64,000 nucleotides of DNA from Heterobilharzia americana (lineage: Eukaryota; Platyhelminthes; Trematoda; Strigeidida; Schistosomatidae): assembly GCA_944470555.2 (NCBI GenBank), contig OX104131.1, positions 17,166,515-17,230,514 on the forward strand, given 5' to 3'. The notes below the pieces were generated by a model, which was not told the origin of the DNA, searched no databases, and worked only from the letters and a program-made list of their open reading frames with translations. Below are positions 25,545 to 36,900 of this stretch, piece by piece (the stretch's first letter is position 1; each line of letters starts with the position of its first letter). The position numbers and the translations under genes were made by a program.

Positions 25545-25870
25545 ATTCATTTCAGGTTGATAGTCATCATAGACTGACATCAGTTGGAGAAACATTGGAA
25601 ACCTGGAAGCACTGGAGAGCTGTTTCGTCCTAGTATGGGACTCCTCAGCAGTGCTCACTCCATAACCCCTCTACGCCAGAGGTCAAACGCAGGACCTTCA
25701 CGTTCTGCTGCCAGCATGTTACTAATGGGTCACACAGTTGGCATCCAATGGTCCCCATTTCTTATTTCTGCCAGTTCACAATATGGCATGACCTCCATCC
25801 AATGCCATCATTGAGCAAGTGTCCTCACGTCTGAATTGGTTGACCCAAAGGTTGTGACCTCTCATTAGAA
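25545..25870 (-). repeat. Family E element, monomer
   Basis: It contains 'tagactgacatcagttgg', the hammerhead block, then the reversed tRNA-like part (GAGGTCAAACGCAGGACCTT, GTCACACAGTTGGCATCC). It is the best-kept single E unit in the window. Confidence 0.65.
25609..25654 (-). ncRNA. Hammerhead ribozyme of family E, core intact
   Basis: On the minus strand GCACTG pairs with CAGTGC as stem I. The core is CTGAGGAG (position 7 may be any base), stem II is GTCC/GGAC with loop CATACTA, then GAAA and AGCTCTC ending in the triplet CTC. The NUH rule is met. Stem III (ACAG/CTCT) is weakened by one change from the family's palindromic ACAGCTGT. Confidence 0.6.
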
Positions 25871-26880
25871 GTTTAAGAAACTCATTTTGAAGTAAGTCAC
25901 CAAGTACAAGAGTATTTCAATTCGAAGACTTATGGGTTTTTTTTATTGATTTCAAGTTGATATTCATCATATTCATCATCAAGCATTAATGGAAATATTC
26001 AATGCATCAACGAGAAACTACTACTATGAGATCTGAAAATGTCAAGCTAATTAGAATAGCGCTTTAAATAGTTCACGTGTTGGCTAACAGTTATCACTGC
26101 AGGCAAGCAACCCATTAAATCTGCTGAACCTGCATTATGCAAAGTCTTATTCAGAAATACTACAACTGGAGTGGAATTTGTCTCTGTCGAAAGAGCATTG
26201 TAGCCCACAGACAATGACAATAAAAATCTGGCTAGACCTTTACTTCTTCGGATTAGTAAGGATGAAAGAAAAGAAAAAGTACTGGGATATTATGGTTGAT
26301 TTTGTTACTGCAGTGATAGAGATAAGTTGAACTCTTCGAAATTCGTCAATGCATTTCCTGAGAATATTTCAAGATTAAAAACGCGTAAAAAAGAAAATAT
26401 TCTATAGTATTGAGTGTATTTTAATTGTGGCACATACCTTGTAAGGTTTCGCATGTGAAACGTACAGAAACGATGCTAGTTACCATATGGAATCTATTAT
26501 TCCCTCCCTTGAAATGTTCATTACCGAAAAGTGACTGACAACTGTCGTACGATAGACAAAAAAAGACTAGAATTTTCTTTCGAAGCCAGAGAGAGTGAGA
26601 GTAGCGAAGATAAACTAGACTTACATTCAATGATTGTATAAATTAGAAATGAGCAATAGGAAATAGAAATCTTTTGAAAAGCAGTTACTGTTGCTGATAA
26701 ACTGGTCTATGACTAGAAATACCGAGTGACGTGTGTATATGTGAATATTGTTTAAAGGTGAAGAGAAGAAAGTTTTTGTGTAGTTTAGGCCATCGTAATT
26801 GTACACAAAAATTTAGCCCACAACATGATAAACACTTTAATAAACAATTTTAAATGAAACGGTATACTACAAATGCTTAC
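25871..26880. other. No gene recognised (intronic)
   Basis: A small E end fragment lies near 25950 (TTTCAAGTTGATATTCATCA); otherwise unassigned up to the splice donor at 26880. Confidence 0.4.
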
Positions 26881-27034
26881 ATAGTTGTACCATCATGTTT
26901 CATAGCATAACTGGTATCCGACATCGTCATCGGATCTGCTGTCGTAGTTACCGTCTGAGGGATTGCGGAAATATCATATGCGTAATTGGGATTGGTTTCA
27001 AGAATATTTGAGTTCCTGTTAGTTTGAATAACCT
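26881..27034 (-). CDS. Internal coding exon: Ser/Thr-rich linker of the AFAP1-like gene
   Basis: This 154-base exon is bounded on the minus strand by a strong acceptor (T-rich tract, CTGCTTTAG) and the donor GTAAGC. It reads AG + 50 codons + AT, so it takes one base from the exon before and gives two to the next, matching the flanking exons exactly. The peptide contains VIQTNRNSN, NPNYAYDIS and ending KHDGTT; it is polar, with no recognisable fold, two YxxY/YD tyrosines and many Thr/Ser. It would link the proline-rich part to the PH domain. The reading frame happens to stay open through the acceptor, so the true 5' edge rests on the splice signal. No independent homology supports it; the phase match and splice sites are the case for it. 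Confidence 0.65.
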
Positions 27035-27164
27035 CTAAAGCAGGAACCCAAACAAAAATAAAATAAATAATGTAATAATCTACAATTAATAGCAAAGTTA
27101 ATAACTGTTTAGTAAGAGTTGAAAGGAAAACTTAACACAAAGACTGATATCATCTGAAGAAATA

Positions 27165-27340
27165 ATGAAAACTTGACAGCACTGAACATCTGTCTTGTCC
27201 TATCACAGGACTCCTCAGCAGTGCAAATCCACGATACTACCACGGATGGAACTCAGGATTTTCGGCTCCCGAAACGAGCGCGTTACCATCGGGACACTGG
27301 GTTGTAGTCGAATGGTTCACACTTTCCTACTTATGTCTAT
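27165..27340 (-). repeat. Family E element, monomer, hammerhead broken
   Basis: CTGAGGAG and stem I (GCACTG/CAGTGC) are kept but GAAA has become AAGA. The reversed tRNA-like part follows. Confidence 0.55.
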
Positions 27341-27349
27341 ACAACAGCT

Positions 27350-27520
27350 ATCACTCATTGGTTTACGGAGTTGACTTTCAACCAGCAGCTATAAGGTCGA
27401 ACATCACTCCACCTACCGATGTGTGAAAAGCCAGGTAGTATCATTGGCCATCATACAATAGATGTGAGTCATGGCCTACTGAACGTATGTGCACAAGGTT
27501 GCTGAGTGGATTTAGATCCC
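27350..27520 (+). repeat. tRNA-like SINE, family B
   Basis: CACTCATTGGTTTACGGAG and AAGGTCGAACATCACTCC are followed by the tail CCATCATACAATAGATGTG. Confidence 0.55.
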
Positions 27521-28724
27521 GATTCATATATATATTTCAAGTTACAAATGTAGCCAAACACGTGTACGTATGTATAACTCAGTAACTACATACACCTTCA
27601 TGGAATGGAGGAGTCAGTTACACCTACTGTAAAAAGGGTAATACTGTTAACTGGCCGTTTAAACCTCAGAAGGTAGCGTGGGTCATTTGAACCGACTGGT
27701 TGGGAATCAGCTGTGTATACTGACAAACATCGACCTCACGCGTAAAACATAAGAAAGTGGTAAATATTGGACATTAGATCAGGGTAGATCACGCCTTTTC
27801 TGTGATATATCATATCCCTTGCAATCTCCCCAAGACTAGGCATCTTATCCATGTACGAAGCCATAGGGGTCAACGCAAGAAGACCTGATCTATGTGTTCA
27901 AAAGAATTATGCACATCCACTTTGTCTATCTCGGCCCCCAATAGGGTTGACACATTCTTTATGAACTTTCTTACAACAAATTTCACAGTTTAACCTCCCA
28001 TCCCTTTCTCTTATGATATGATATGATAAACATTCGTTTTCTTATGTTATTAGTTCTATACCTCTGTTTATTCATATCACTATCGATAGTCATTTTGCAA
28101 ATGTTATTCTTTGTTTCGTCATAGCATTCACATAATTTTCACCCTACTTGAATATAATTTATCGCCACATAGTGATTATTTGACCTTTAGTAAATGCATA
28201 TCTCCAGCTTTTGTCTCCTTATTTTGTAACAGTTCTGTCAATATTGATCTCATCGCACAACTAACATACTAGACTAATTATCATTCCACCATTCCACTTC
28301 ATTTGATCTCCATTTCCCCACAACACAGACTCTTTCAATATTGTAATAATTTTACATCATGTCATTATTTTAGCTATTGTATTTCACCTGTTCGCATGTA
28401 GAGCCTGGAGAAGAAGCTATTGAAAACAATTGTTCACTTGAACTATTCTTGTTCTGAATAATCTATGGGAATCTTTAAATTATTAAAATGGTAATAAATG
28501 AAATAGGTAGTAAACAGAATTATAGCCGCATGGTTAGCATTGATTGAAAACCTTCAATAATTATCTACGAATGCTTACAAGTTTATGCATTGAAAATAGC
28601 ACGAGGTAAACAAATATCACCCATTTCGTTGACTGTGGTTCATCAAAAAAAAGCTAGCTATCTTTCTACTGACGGGAATTCAATCAGACAGTTAATAAGA
28701 ACATGAGACTAGATATTAGGGCGT
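27521..28724. other. No gene recognised (intronic)
   Basis: 28000-28480 is T-rich and might be a retroelement 3' region, but I could not match it to anything in the window. Confidence 0.35.
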
Positions 28725-29650
28725 AACGGTTCGAGTTGCTACACTTCACATAAGCACATCAAACAACAATGCATCAAGATCAATGATAAATAAATTAGAA
28801 GGAAAGTAGTCAAAAGTGATAGGAAGTCATAGGAAAGAGGGTAAAACAATAACGAAGTGAGCTGTGATGATTAAGATAACGATAACGCGTGGATACATCC
28901 GCGCCGCTGATAACGATTATGAGCCATATCATAAAGAGTCTCTAACCATTGGGTTATGTTATCGCGCAGACCCCAACTAGCAAGTCTGCATTTCCCTACG
29001 CCACCTAAACCAATAGTCAAAGACTTGATGGATTAATTTCATCTTGTAGTCTGACTGCCTCTAACCTTTATCCAACCTGAACCTAACAATATGCAATACG
29101 GAAGACGAAGAATAGGCATGCGTAGCACGTTTCCCAATCACCTGAGTGGATGGCGGTTCACAATCTCATCAACTGACTTTCCTCCTCTCTCCAAAAACTC
29201 TAAGCCTGTCTTCTGCATTACTGCTGTGGCGACTTTACGATGAATATCCTATGCTACGAAGGCAACGATGTTCGAACACTTGAAACCTTTTCGGTTAATT
29301 CACCTTTGTCGGTCATGCTTCGCAGCCGTATAGTAGAACAGAGCGAACCGCCATGTATAATGCACTTGACACACAATAAAAAAAGGGATATCACGGTGGT
29401 ACCATAAATGGTGTACGTTGGCGAAACCCGATCGAACCTTTTGTATCCATGAGGAGATTTAGTCAACCACTAACCCACCAAGGTTGATTTGACTTCCCAA
29501 GTAAATGAAATAGTCAACCCATTCAACAACTCTCAATATTGTTAGACAACGCAGACCAGTCCTGGAGCAAAAATTTGTATTTGGGTGGTGAGAAATGCAT
29601 ACCAAATACACTCGATTAGTCACTTGTAGCATTCAGCGGACTCTGTATCT
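28725..29650 (-). mobile_element. LINE 3' fragment, reversed, reaching into the RT
   Basis: Read on the minus strand it starts near 29650 in the RT C-terminal part (the 'GMHFSPPKC' block, GTATGCATTTCTCACCACCC) and continues through the C-terminal region to the 3' UTR at 28725-28870. It is the longest reversed fragment and is full of stops. Confidence 0.65.
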
Positions 29651-30284
29651 AATCAGCTTCTTCGACTAACAGGACTGTAATCTGTATACCCCAGATCAAC
29701 GAAGGAGTTAAGTATTGTCACACTACTTAACCGATGGTAAATTGGAGTACCTGAACATTGAAATGAACAATTATAATCATACTCGCAACAATATGTGCAT
29801 ACGACTATACACTATCATTGTAAATAATCACACGATATCTGATCTTGTGAGTTCATAAACTCACTGAAGAACAATAATTAAAACGTAATACAGTGTACCT
29901 AATTTGTGTTCAAAGAATGAATACCTAACCTATCAAGACATGATATACGCCTGTGCAAATTTAATAACCACTCAATACTACTTTATTTAGTCAATATCAC
30001 CTTAGTGATTTAGTCACAAAGAAAGTGTGCACCGAAACGCCCTCATTATAACCAAAAAAAGAATGGTTTTAAAATTTGCGCTAATAAATAAAGTCAATGT
30101 AATCTAAGTAATTACAATTTATTGATGCTTGTAATTTCCTGTTGTTATTCTAAGTCAAATTGATCTACCTCTGTTGACATACGCGCTACAATGCAAATTA
30201 ATCGATATTGCCTGATCGTTCATTATGCATTTCGTACTATTTCGCACCACTGAGTAAATTAAAACATAACTAATTATATATTAA
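29651..30284. other. No gene recognised (intronic)
   Basis: Nothing assigned. Confidence 0.4.
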
Positions 30285-30370
30285 TGATGGGTGGAGACTA
30301 GCAATGGAATCCAAGAAGAGCGTTTCGCCTTATCTGGGACTCATCAGATGGATGTAACTCATTTTTAGAA
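30285..30370 (-). repeat. Family D fragment with hammerhead
   Basis: The minus strand 30354-30309 reads ATCCAT-CTGATGAG, a shortened stem II, GAAA, then ACGCTCTTC-TTGGAT. The core is intact, but stem III no longer pairs and a T/T mismatch sits next to the core in stem I. Activity is doubtful. Confidence 0.65.
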
Positions 30371-30894
30371 TATTTGAACGATTCTGGACAACAAGAGGAC
30401 TTACAATCTAACTTCAGTGTCATCTACGAACTACAAGGAAATCTTATAACGGCTGTACAAATAAAGCTTCTTCAAACTGAGGAAGCCACGGTGATATATA
30501 CTTTAAAGTTTGAATTCTGTATGCAAAAGAAGTTTTTCGGTTATAACACTAACAATGGACTAAACTTGTGTGAAGATTTTACCTTTAGAAACTGTGTTTT
30601 CTTCTTCCCTCTACTACGTCTTTTCTACTGATGACATATACTTCTAACTTACCAATCTAATTTTCCACTGTTGAACTACACTCAATTTTCCTATCTCAAT
30701 TACATAATCCTGTTTTAGCTTTCGGTAGATCAGTATTTTCAGACTATGTAATTCCTTTTTGAATATCCAGGTCATCATTGAAAACTGAAGCTTTTTCAAA
30801 TTCATTTGGAAATATTCCTCCTATGTTACTAAATAAGTCCAATGTATGTATGCGATTGTACAAGTTAAGAATAAGTCGGGGAAAAAGTGACTCT
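30371..30894. other. No gene recognised (intronic)
   Basis: An 85-codon plus-strand frame (30374-30631) has no signature and no clear splice context. Confidence 0.35.
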
Positions 30895-31020
30895 GGACCT
30901 GTTTATTATTTGACGGCTAATAGCTGACTGATCATATCTCTGTAGGTCCAGTAGGGAACTGAAACCTGTGTCCTGTTCCTTGAAAGTCAAATCCTTGGAT
31001 CAATAAGTCACAGTTTTATA
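30895..31020 (-). repeat. tRNA-like SINE, family B (partial)
   Basis: It keeps TTGACGGCTAATAGCTGA and the reversed B-box region (GTAGGGAACTGAAACCTGTG). Confidence 0.45.
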
Positions 31021-31094
31021 GTGTGATAAACTTTAAAAACAGGAATCTAACTATTTCCGTAACGACAACACAAACAGATTACACGAATTTAAAT

Positions 31095-31689
31095 AATCAT
31101 ATATCAATGTATTTTTGAGATGAATGGGGATTTCTAATTTAGAAGTAGTATTCATCATGGACTGACATCAGTTGGGGAACCATTGAAAATCTGGTAGCAC
31201 TGGACAGCTGTCTCGTCCTAGTATGGGACTCCTCAGCAGTACGCACCCACAAGCCGGCTAGGGGTCGAACTCAGGACCTTCAGGTTTCACGGCGAACGCT
31301 GTAACCATTCAGCCGCCGCGTCGGTTTCCAGTGGTTCACAATTTCCAACTCCTGTCAATTCATGACATAGCCGTAACCTGTGGGGCTAACCAGTCGGAAG
31401 TGAGGTGGATGCTAACTGAAGGAAGACCTTGGGTGACAGTCGCACTATGTCGTGAATTGACAGAAGTTGGAAATTGTGAACCATTGGAAACCGACCGAGT
31501 GGCTGAATGGTTATAGAGTTCGCCGTGAAACCTGAAGGTCCTGAGTTCGACCCCTAGCCGGGTTGTGGGTGCGTACTGCTGAGGAGTCCCATACTAGGAC
31601 GAGACAGCTGTCCAGTGCTCCCAGATTTTCAATGGTTCCCCAACTGATTTCAGTCCATGATGAATACTACTTCTAAATCATATATCAAT
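31095..31689. mobile_element. Family E inverted dimer with 14-bp target-site duplication
   Basis: Perfect direct repeats AATCATATATCAAT at 31095-31108 and 31676-31689 flank the insert. Inside, arms of about 245 bases (31137-31383 and 31430-31675) are inverted copies with few mismatches around a spacer of about 45 bases. Each arm has an E end, a hammerhead block and a tRNA-like part (AGTGGCTGAATGGTTATAGA, CTGAGTTCGACCCC in the right arm). Both hammerheads carry the same GAGA in place of GAAA. The shared mutation means one arm was copied from the other after the change. Confidence 0.85.
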
Positions 31690-31837
31690 TCGCATGAGGC
31701 TGTGAGATAAACATTTTTTTAATGTATCTTAACGAATATTGTCTATGTACGATTGGCTTCACATGAACTAGTCTTCAAAATATGAGCCAATTGTTAACTT
31801 AAGGGTTATTGAAAAACAGGTCAGAGCCAAATATAAT

Positions 31838-31905
31838 GGTACATCGGTTCAAATTAATACACTTCAAAGCAAAGCAGTAGGAGAAGAACAGCAATAGTAA
31901 AGAAT
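31838..31905 (-). mobile_element. LINE 3' UTR scrap, reversed
   Basis: 'catcggttcaaattaataca' followed by 'ggagaagaacagc' matches the outermost 3' UTR of the reversed fragments. Confidence 0.35.
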
Positions 31906-31914
31906 TAATCATAG

Positions 31915-32400
31915 GTAGTGGCTATCAGTGGAATCCAGGATGCACGTTTCAGACAATTTTAAATTTATCAGCTGGATGTAAATGCCTCAAAGCGAGTGGT
32001 GGTATTCCTACTAAAACAAGAACCAAGAACCAATCTCTTCAAACTCCAGAGCATTAACCACAAGATCTGTGAGTTACAACATCCACTATTTGTGCGATGA
32101 GTATAGCAGTTTTTATGTGGTAGCATGTAATTGATAACAGCATCACTCACTGAGAGGCAGGTACATCCAACTGGTGACTAGCAAATAGGATGAAATGAAC
32201 GTGCTGGACTCTATTACTAGCCACTATCTATCATTAATATCAAAACTGAAAATACCGTCAATATCCAAGCATCCGCGCAGAAGCCCAAATGCCTATAGTG
32301 ACCGATCGATTCGGTCCTATCCACGACGGAGCTATAACATCACAAGGAATAGTAAAACTGGTAAAAATAATTCTCTGAGTTACAAAAGAGTTACTGAAAT
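31915..32400. repeat. Family D inverted pair
   Basis: The left copy (minus, to about 32150) has intact stem I but a core of CTGATAAA (G8 lost) and a tRNA-like part. The right copy (plus, from about 32140) has CACTCACTGAGAGGCAGGTA, a degenerate hammerhead (ACTGGTGACTAG, ATGAAAT) and the family tail ATTAATATCAAAACTG. Confidence 0.6.
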
Positions 32401-32567
32401 AGATTTTCGTTTGTTACAGATATACATATATTCTACCATAGTGCCCAAGTTTTTCCTTTACATTAATGATACTTAGAAAACCTATTTACAGAATAACTTA
32501 CAAAACGTCAGGAAAATAAACTGGTGTTAAGATTAAGTATTATTAGGGAAAAGAATTTGTTTACACT

Positions 32568-35500
32568 ATCACTAGTGTATAACCTAGCCTGGTTAACTAG
32601 TTCACTAGTTACTAGCCGGTCCTAAACCCGGGTAAAGAGGGAAGGTTGGGTATAGGGCTACCAACCCTACCCCATAAAACCAATCCAACCGTCAAAGAAA
32701 CTTCAAAGCACAAACAAAATATAAAAAATAAAAACAAAATTATTCCCCGCTGGAATCGGAGAGGCGAAATGACGCCAGTTGGTGAAAGCCTTCGGAAAGT
32801 TAATTGGCCGATGTTTCATCGCCCCATTGATGGAAGCGAAAGTAAGCATGGGGACATGAATGTCCGCACCATGTTTGAACCTAGCAAGGCTGCCCAGATT
32901 GCAAACGAGATAAGAAGGTATAGCGCTGAAGTGCTAAGAATCTGCGAAAGCAGGTGAAATGGAAGTGGACTCTCCAAACTGTCAACTGTAGAGCCGATAA
33001 TCTACTCCGATATTGTCACCCACACGACAACCACGAGCACAGCACACTAACTTTTCGAGTGGCTATCATGATGTCCCCAAAAAGATCGAAGGGGAACCAA
33101 TCTCCTCCAGCATCAGGATCATAACAGCAAGGTTCAACTCAAAAGGAAGGAAAGTCACAATCATTCAATGCTACGCTATGCTCCCACAAATAATGCAGAT
33201 CAAGAGAAGGAGAAATTCAACACACAACTGCAATCAACACTGGACAAGACCTCAGTTGGCGACATCAAAATCCCAATGGGTGACATGATCGCCAAACTGG
33301 AGGCGGACAATACAGGAAGAGAACTAACCATGGGTCGAGAAGCACTCAGTGAAATGAACGAGAATGGAGAATTGTTTGCAGAATTCTGTGCATTCAACGA
33401 TTTGGTGGTTGGAGGCACTGTGTTCAAACACAAGGATATCCACAAAGCGAGCGACATGGATTTCACCAGACACTAAGACACACTAAAATTCAGAACGACT
33501 TTATCGCAATCTCAAGAAAGTGGAGACGCAGCCTACTTGACACAAGGTGAAGAAGAGGAGCAGATGTAGGTTCAGACCACTATCTAGTGCAAGAAACCTA
33601 CATTCGAAATCAAGTTGAAAGCCTCCACAGATGCTGGTGATAGACCACAGTTCAAGTTCAACACCCAGAACAGAAACTGAAGGACGAAACTACAAAGAAA
33701 ATCTTCGCGGCAGCCATCAAGACAAAATGGAAGAAATGGAGCAACATCCCTGTAGAAACCTGTTTAGAAGAACACCGGAACTCTTTGAAAGAGATCTGGA
33801 AATAGCCCTGCATAACCGTATTAGGAAGAAAGAGGAAAGAAGATAAAGAATGGATCTCGATGGACACATGGAAGCTGATAGAGCAGGGAGAGGAGGATGG
33901 TGAAGTAGAAGATAAACCAGTGCAAGGATGAACAACGAGAAGAAGAACTGAGTACAATGTATAAGACACTGGACTAAGAAGTGAAGAAGAGTGTGCGGAA
34001 AGACAAAAGACACTTCTATGAAACACTGGCAAGTGAAGCAGAACAGGCTGCTGGTAGGAGAGACAGAGACCTGACAACATTGTATCAAATAACCAGTTTA
34101 CTATCTGGGGAGGGTAGAGATCAACACCCATGAAACCAATAAAAGATGATGAAAGAAATCTAATTACCACAGAAGAGAAACAAAGGATCTGATGGGCTGA
34201 CCACTTCAAAAAGCTCTTAAATCGACCACCACCACCACCTGCACTTCGTCAAAAAATACCACTTGCAGCCGAGCCACAGAACTACAAGTCAACAAAGATC
34301 CTCCAACAAAAGTGGAAGTCCTGAGTGCCATAAAGCTACTGAAATGTGGGAAAGCAGCAGAACCAGCTGGAAACCCACCAGAAGCACTGAGAACAGACGC
34401 AGAGACAACAGCGGACATGCTCACACCACTATTGCAGAAGGTCTGGAAAGAAGGGAAGGTACCTGCAGATTGGAAGAAGGGTTAGCTTGTCAAACTCTCG
34501 AAGAACGGCGACCTAAGTATTTGCAAGAACTGGCGCAGAATCACGCTTCCGTCCACCCAGAGCAAGCAAAATATTAAGCTGCATCATCCTGGAGAGACTA
34601 AAAGATGAACTGGATTCAAAACTATGACCGGAACAGTTTGCTGGCTGGATACAGGAAGTACAAATCATGTGTGGACCAAATTGCAACGCTACGCTACGCA
34701 TCATCATATAACAAAGCATAGAATGGCAGTCAACTCACTACCTCACCTCAACTTCATCGACTTTGAGAAGGCCTTTGACAGCGTCGACCGACAAGTAATT
34801 TGGCAACTGCTCCAACACTACGGAATACCACAAACCTTTATCAATCTCATTCAACAACTATATGAAGACGACGCATGCCAAGTAATACACAGTGGGAAGC
34901 TCAGTGATGACTTTGAAGTGAAGACAGGAGTAAAACAAGGTTGCCGCCTACTATCACCCATGATATTCCTGATTGTAGTGGACTGGACCATGCAACAAAC
35001 AGTGAGGAGCTGTGAGAAGAGGGGGGATACTCTGGCTGGATCGATGAAAAGAGCCTAGAAGATTTGGATTTCACCGATGACTTGTGTCTTATGTCACACA
35101 AACTTGAAGGTCTACAGGCGAAAACTAACAAGTTGACAGAAGAGGTGAGGCAGCGAAGACGGGACTTCAGTGAATATAGAGAAGACAGAGGTGATGAAGA
35201 TACCCAACCAACAACAACAACAACAATAACAACAAACACTGGTCACCATCAACGGGAGAAACTTAAAGGAAGTAGCCCCTTTCACCTATCTAGGCAGCAC
35301 TGTTTCACCTACAGGTGGCACAGACGAGGACATCAAAGCAGCCAGGATCGGAAAAGCAAGATAGCAAGGCGTTCATTAACCTGAAACCAGTGTGGAGATT
35401 TTCTGCACGGTACTCTGCATAAAGCGTGAACAAGATCCGGATTTTCAACATCAACGTCAAGTCAGTGCTTCTGTATTGCTCAGAGACTTGGCGCGTCACG

Positions 35501-35922
35501 AAAGGCATTTGGAACAAACTACAGACATTCATCAACAACTGCCACTTACGCTCGTTACTGAAGCTCAGATGGCCAGCAAAAATAAGCAACAAGGAACTCT
35601 GGCAACGAACCAACCAAGAACCTATCACTCAACAAATATGCAGAAGAAAGTGGAGACGAATTTGGCATATACTGAGATGGCCGACTGGGGACATCACGCG
35701 TCAGGCCCTCAAGTGGAACCCAGATGGGAGACGACGAGTTGGGCGTCCGAGGCGAGAGTGACATGGAGGAGATAGTGTGAGGAAGAAATGAAAGCTTGTG
35801 GGCTGTCGTGGAGCCAGGTTCAAAAGGTAACAGAGAACGGAGTGCACTGGAGACGTGCTACTGAAGCCCTATGTTCCACTAGGAACCTAAAGGACAAATA
35901 ATAATAAAATCACTAGTGTATA
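32568..35922 (+). mobile_element. RTE-type LINE, near full length, with 14-bp target-site duplication
   Basis: Direct repeats ATCACTAGTGTATA at 32568-32581 and 35909-35922 bound a 3.33-kb element, about the length of RTE LINEs. The 5' leader at 32610-32690 can form a hairpin (GGTTGG/CCAACC). The endonuclease is at about 32860-33480 (NVRTMFEPSKAAQIANEIRR, IIQCYA, NTGRELTMG, FNDLVVGGTVFKHKDIHKA). The RT is at 34000-35100 with FIDFEKAFDSVDR, TGVKQGC, LSPMIFLIVVDW and motif C FTDD at about 35070. The C-terminal tail at 35426-35761 has SVLLYCSETWRVTK and RRVGRPRRE. It ends with a short (ATA)n tail. Frames shift several times, so it is inactive. Confidence 0.88.
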
Positions 35923-36414
35923 CGGCAGCTTGCTTGAACCTTGGGTTACCAAATTTATCCACCGAACATTTTTCATCAAATTCTTTCTTTTCAATTTGTT
36001 TTAGTCGTATCATGTATACTCTTACACATTTTTCAACTGTCTTCAACCCTTCTTTTCTCGAGTCAATAACAAAGCAGAGGAAAAATGTTATGTTCGGTGA
36101 AAATGCACAAAACTACAGCGTATTTCTATCCATCAGGAAGTTAGCTTGAGTTGTAGATTTTTGTACCGTCTGAATGAACCACCACCACCACCACCAAACT
36201 TACGCTCCCATTTCTGTTGATACTTTATTATGGACCGGATGCCCATCCAGAACCAGCTGGCTATCTCACATTATTACCTTGAATACTGTTACTATTAACA
36301 CCATTCAAATGCAATAACCATTTAGTCTGAAGGTATTTTTCTGGGAGTGAATTTGTTAAAAAAACTACATGTTGAGAATTCTATACTGTCATACATATTG
36401 TTTGGAATAAAGCG
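35923..36414. other. No gene recognised (intronic)
   Basis: A short CCA run lies at 36178-36195. The part before 36415 (ATTGTTTGGAATAAAGCG then ATT units) looks like the 3' tail of a retroelement that I cannot name. Confidence 0.35.

Positions 36415-36481
<67 letters not shown>
36415..36481. repeat. (ATT)n microsatellite
   Basis: 22 units; probably grown from a LINE or SINE tail. Confidence 0.95.
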
Positions 36482-36724
36482 GTGTCTACCACAGACAACT
36501 GAATTATAATTATTTGAACGCTACACCTATCGACCCTATATTTTTTTCACATGGTTTGGATTAGCATTTAATGCTTGTATGGATTGGTGAAAGAGAGAGA
36601 GACTACACGGTTGGGAATTTCATATATGGACACTTTTATCTCTCCTGAGGTCATTCGCATCTTATTCTATGCTTGTCATTCCTATTTCTTCTTTTTCAAT
36701 TTATTTTAAAAGTGTGCTGTTGAG

Positions 36725-36900
36725 GAGTTGTGGCTCACTGGCTTCGGGAGTTTACTTCCAACCAGTGGGTCACAGGTCCGAGTACCACCCCACCTACCGA
36801 GGTTTTGGAGCCAAGCAGTATTGTTAGCCCTCACACAATAGGTGTCGCTTATTACCTACTACACGAATTCGCACAAGGTTGTTGAGTGGACCTCAACTTT
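36725..36900 (+). repeat. tRNA-like SINE, family B (best copy)
   Basis: TGTGGCTCACTGGCTTCGG (A box), CACAGGTCCGAGTACC (B box), the tail CCTCACACAATAGGTGTCG and CACAAGGTTGTTGAGTGGAC are all well kept. Confidence 0.65.

Noticed and set aside
27780..28480. T-rich stretch that looked like a retroelement 3' end
   Set aside because: No matching copy in the window and no coding remains upstream, so it was left unassigned.
31331..31516. Open frame across the centre of the E dimer
   Set aside because: It only reads through the palindrome spacer and tRNA-like part; the inverted repeat explains the openness.
33658..34424. Long minus-strand frames of up to 183 codons
   Set aside because: They are antisense shadows of the RTE-type LINE coding strand, rich in Ser/Leu from purine-rich sense codons.
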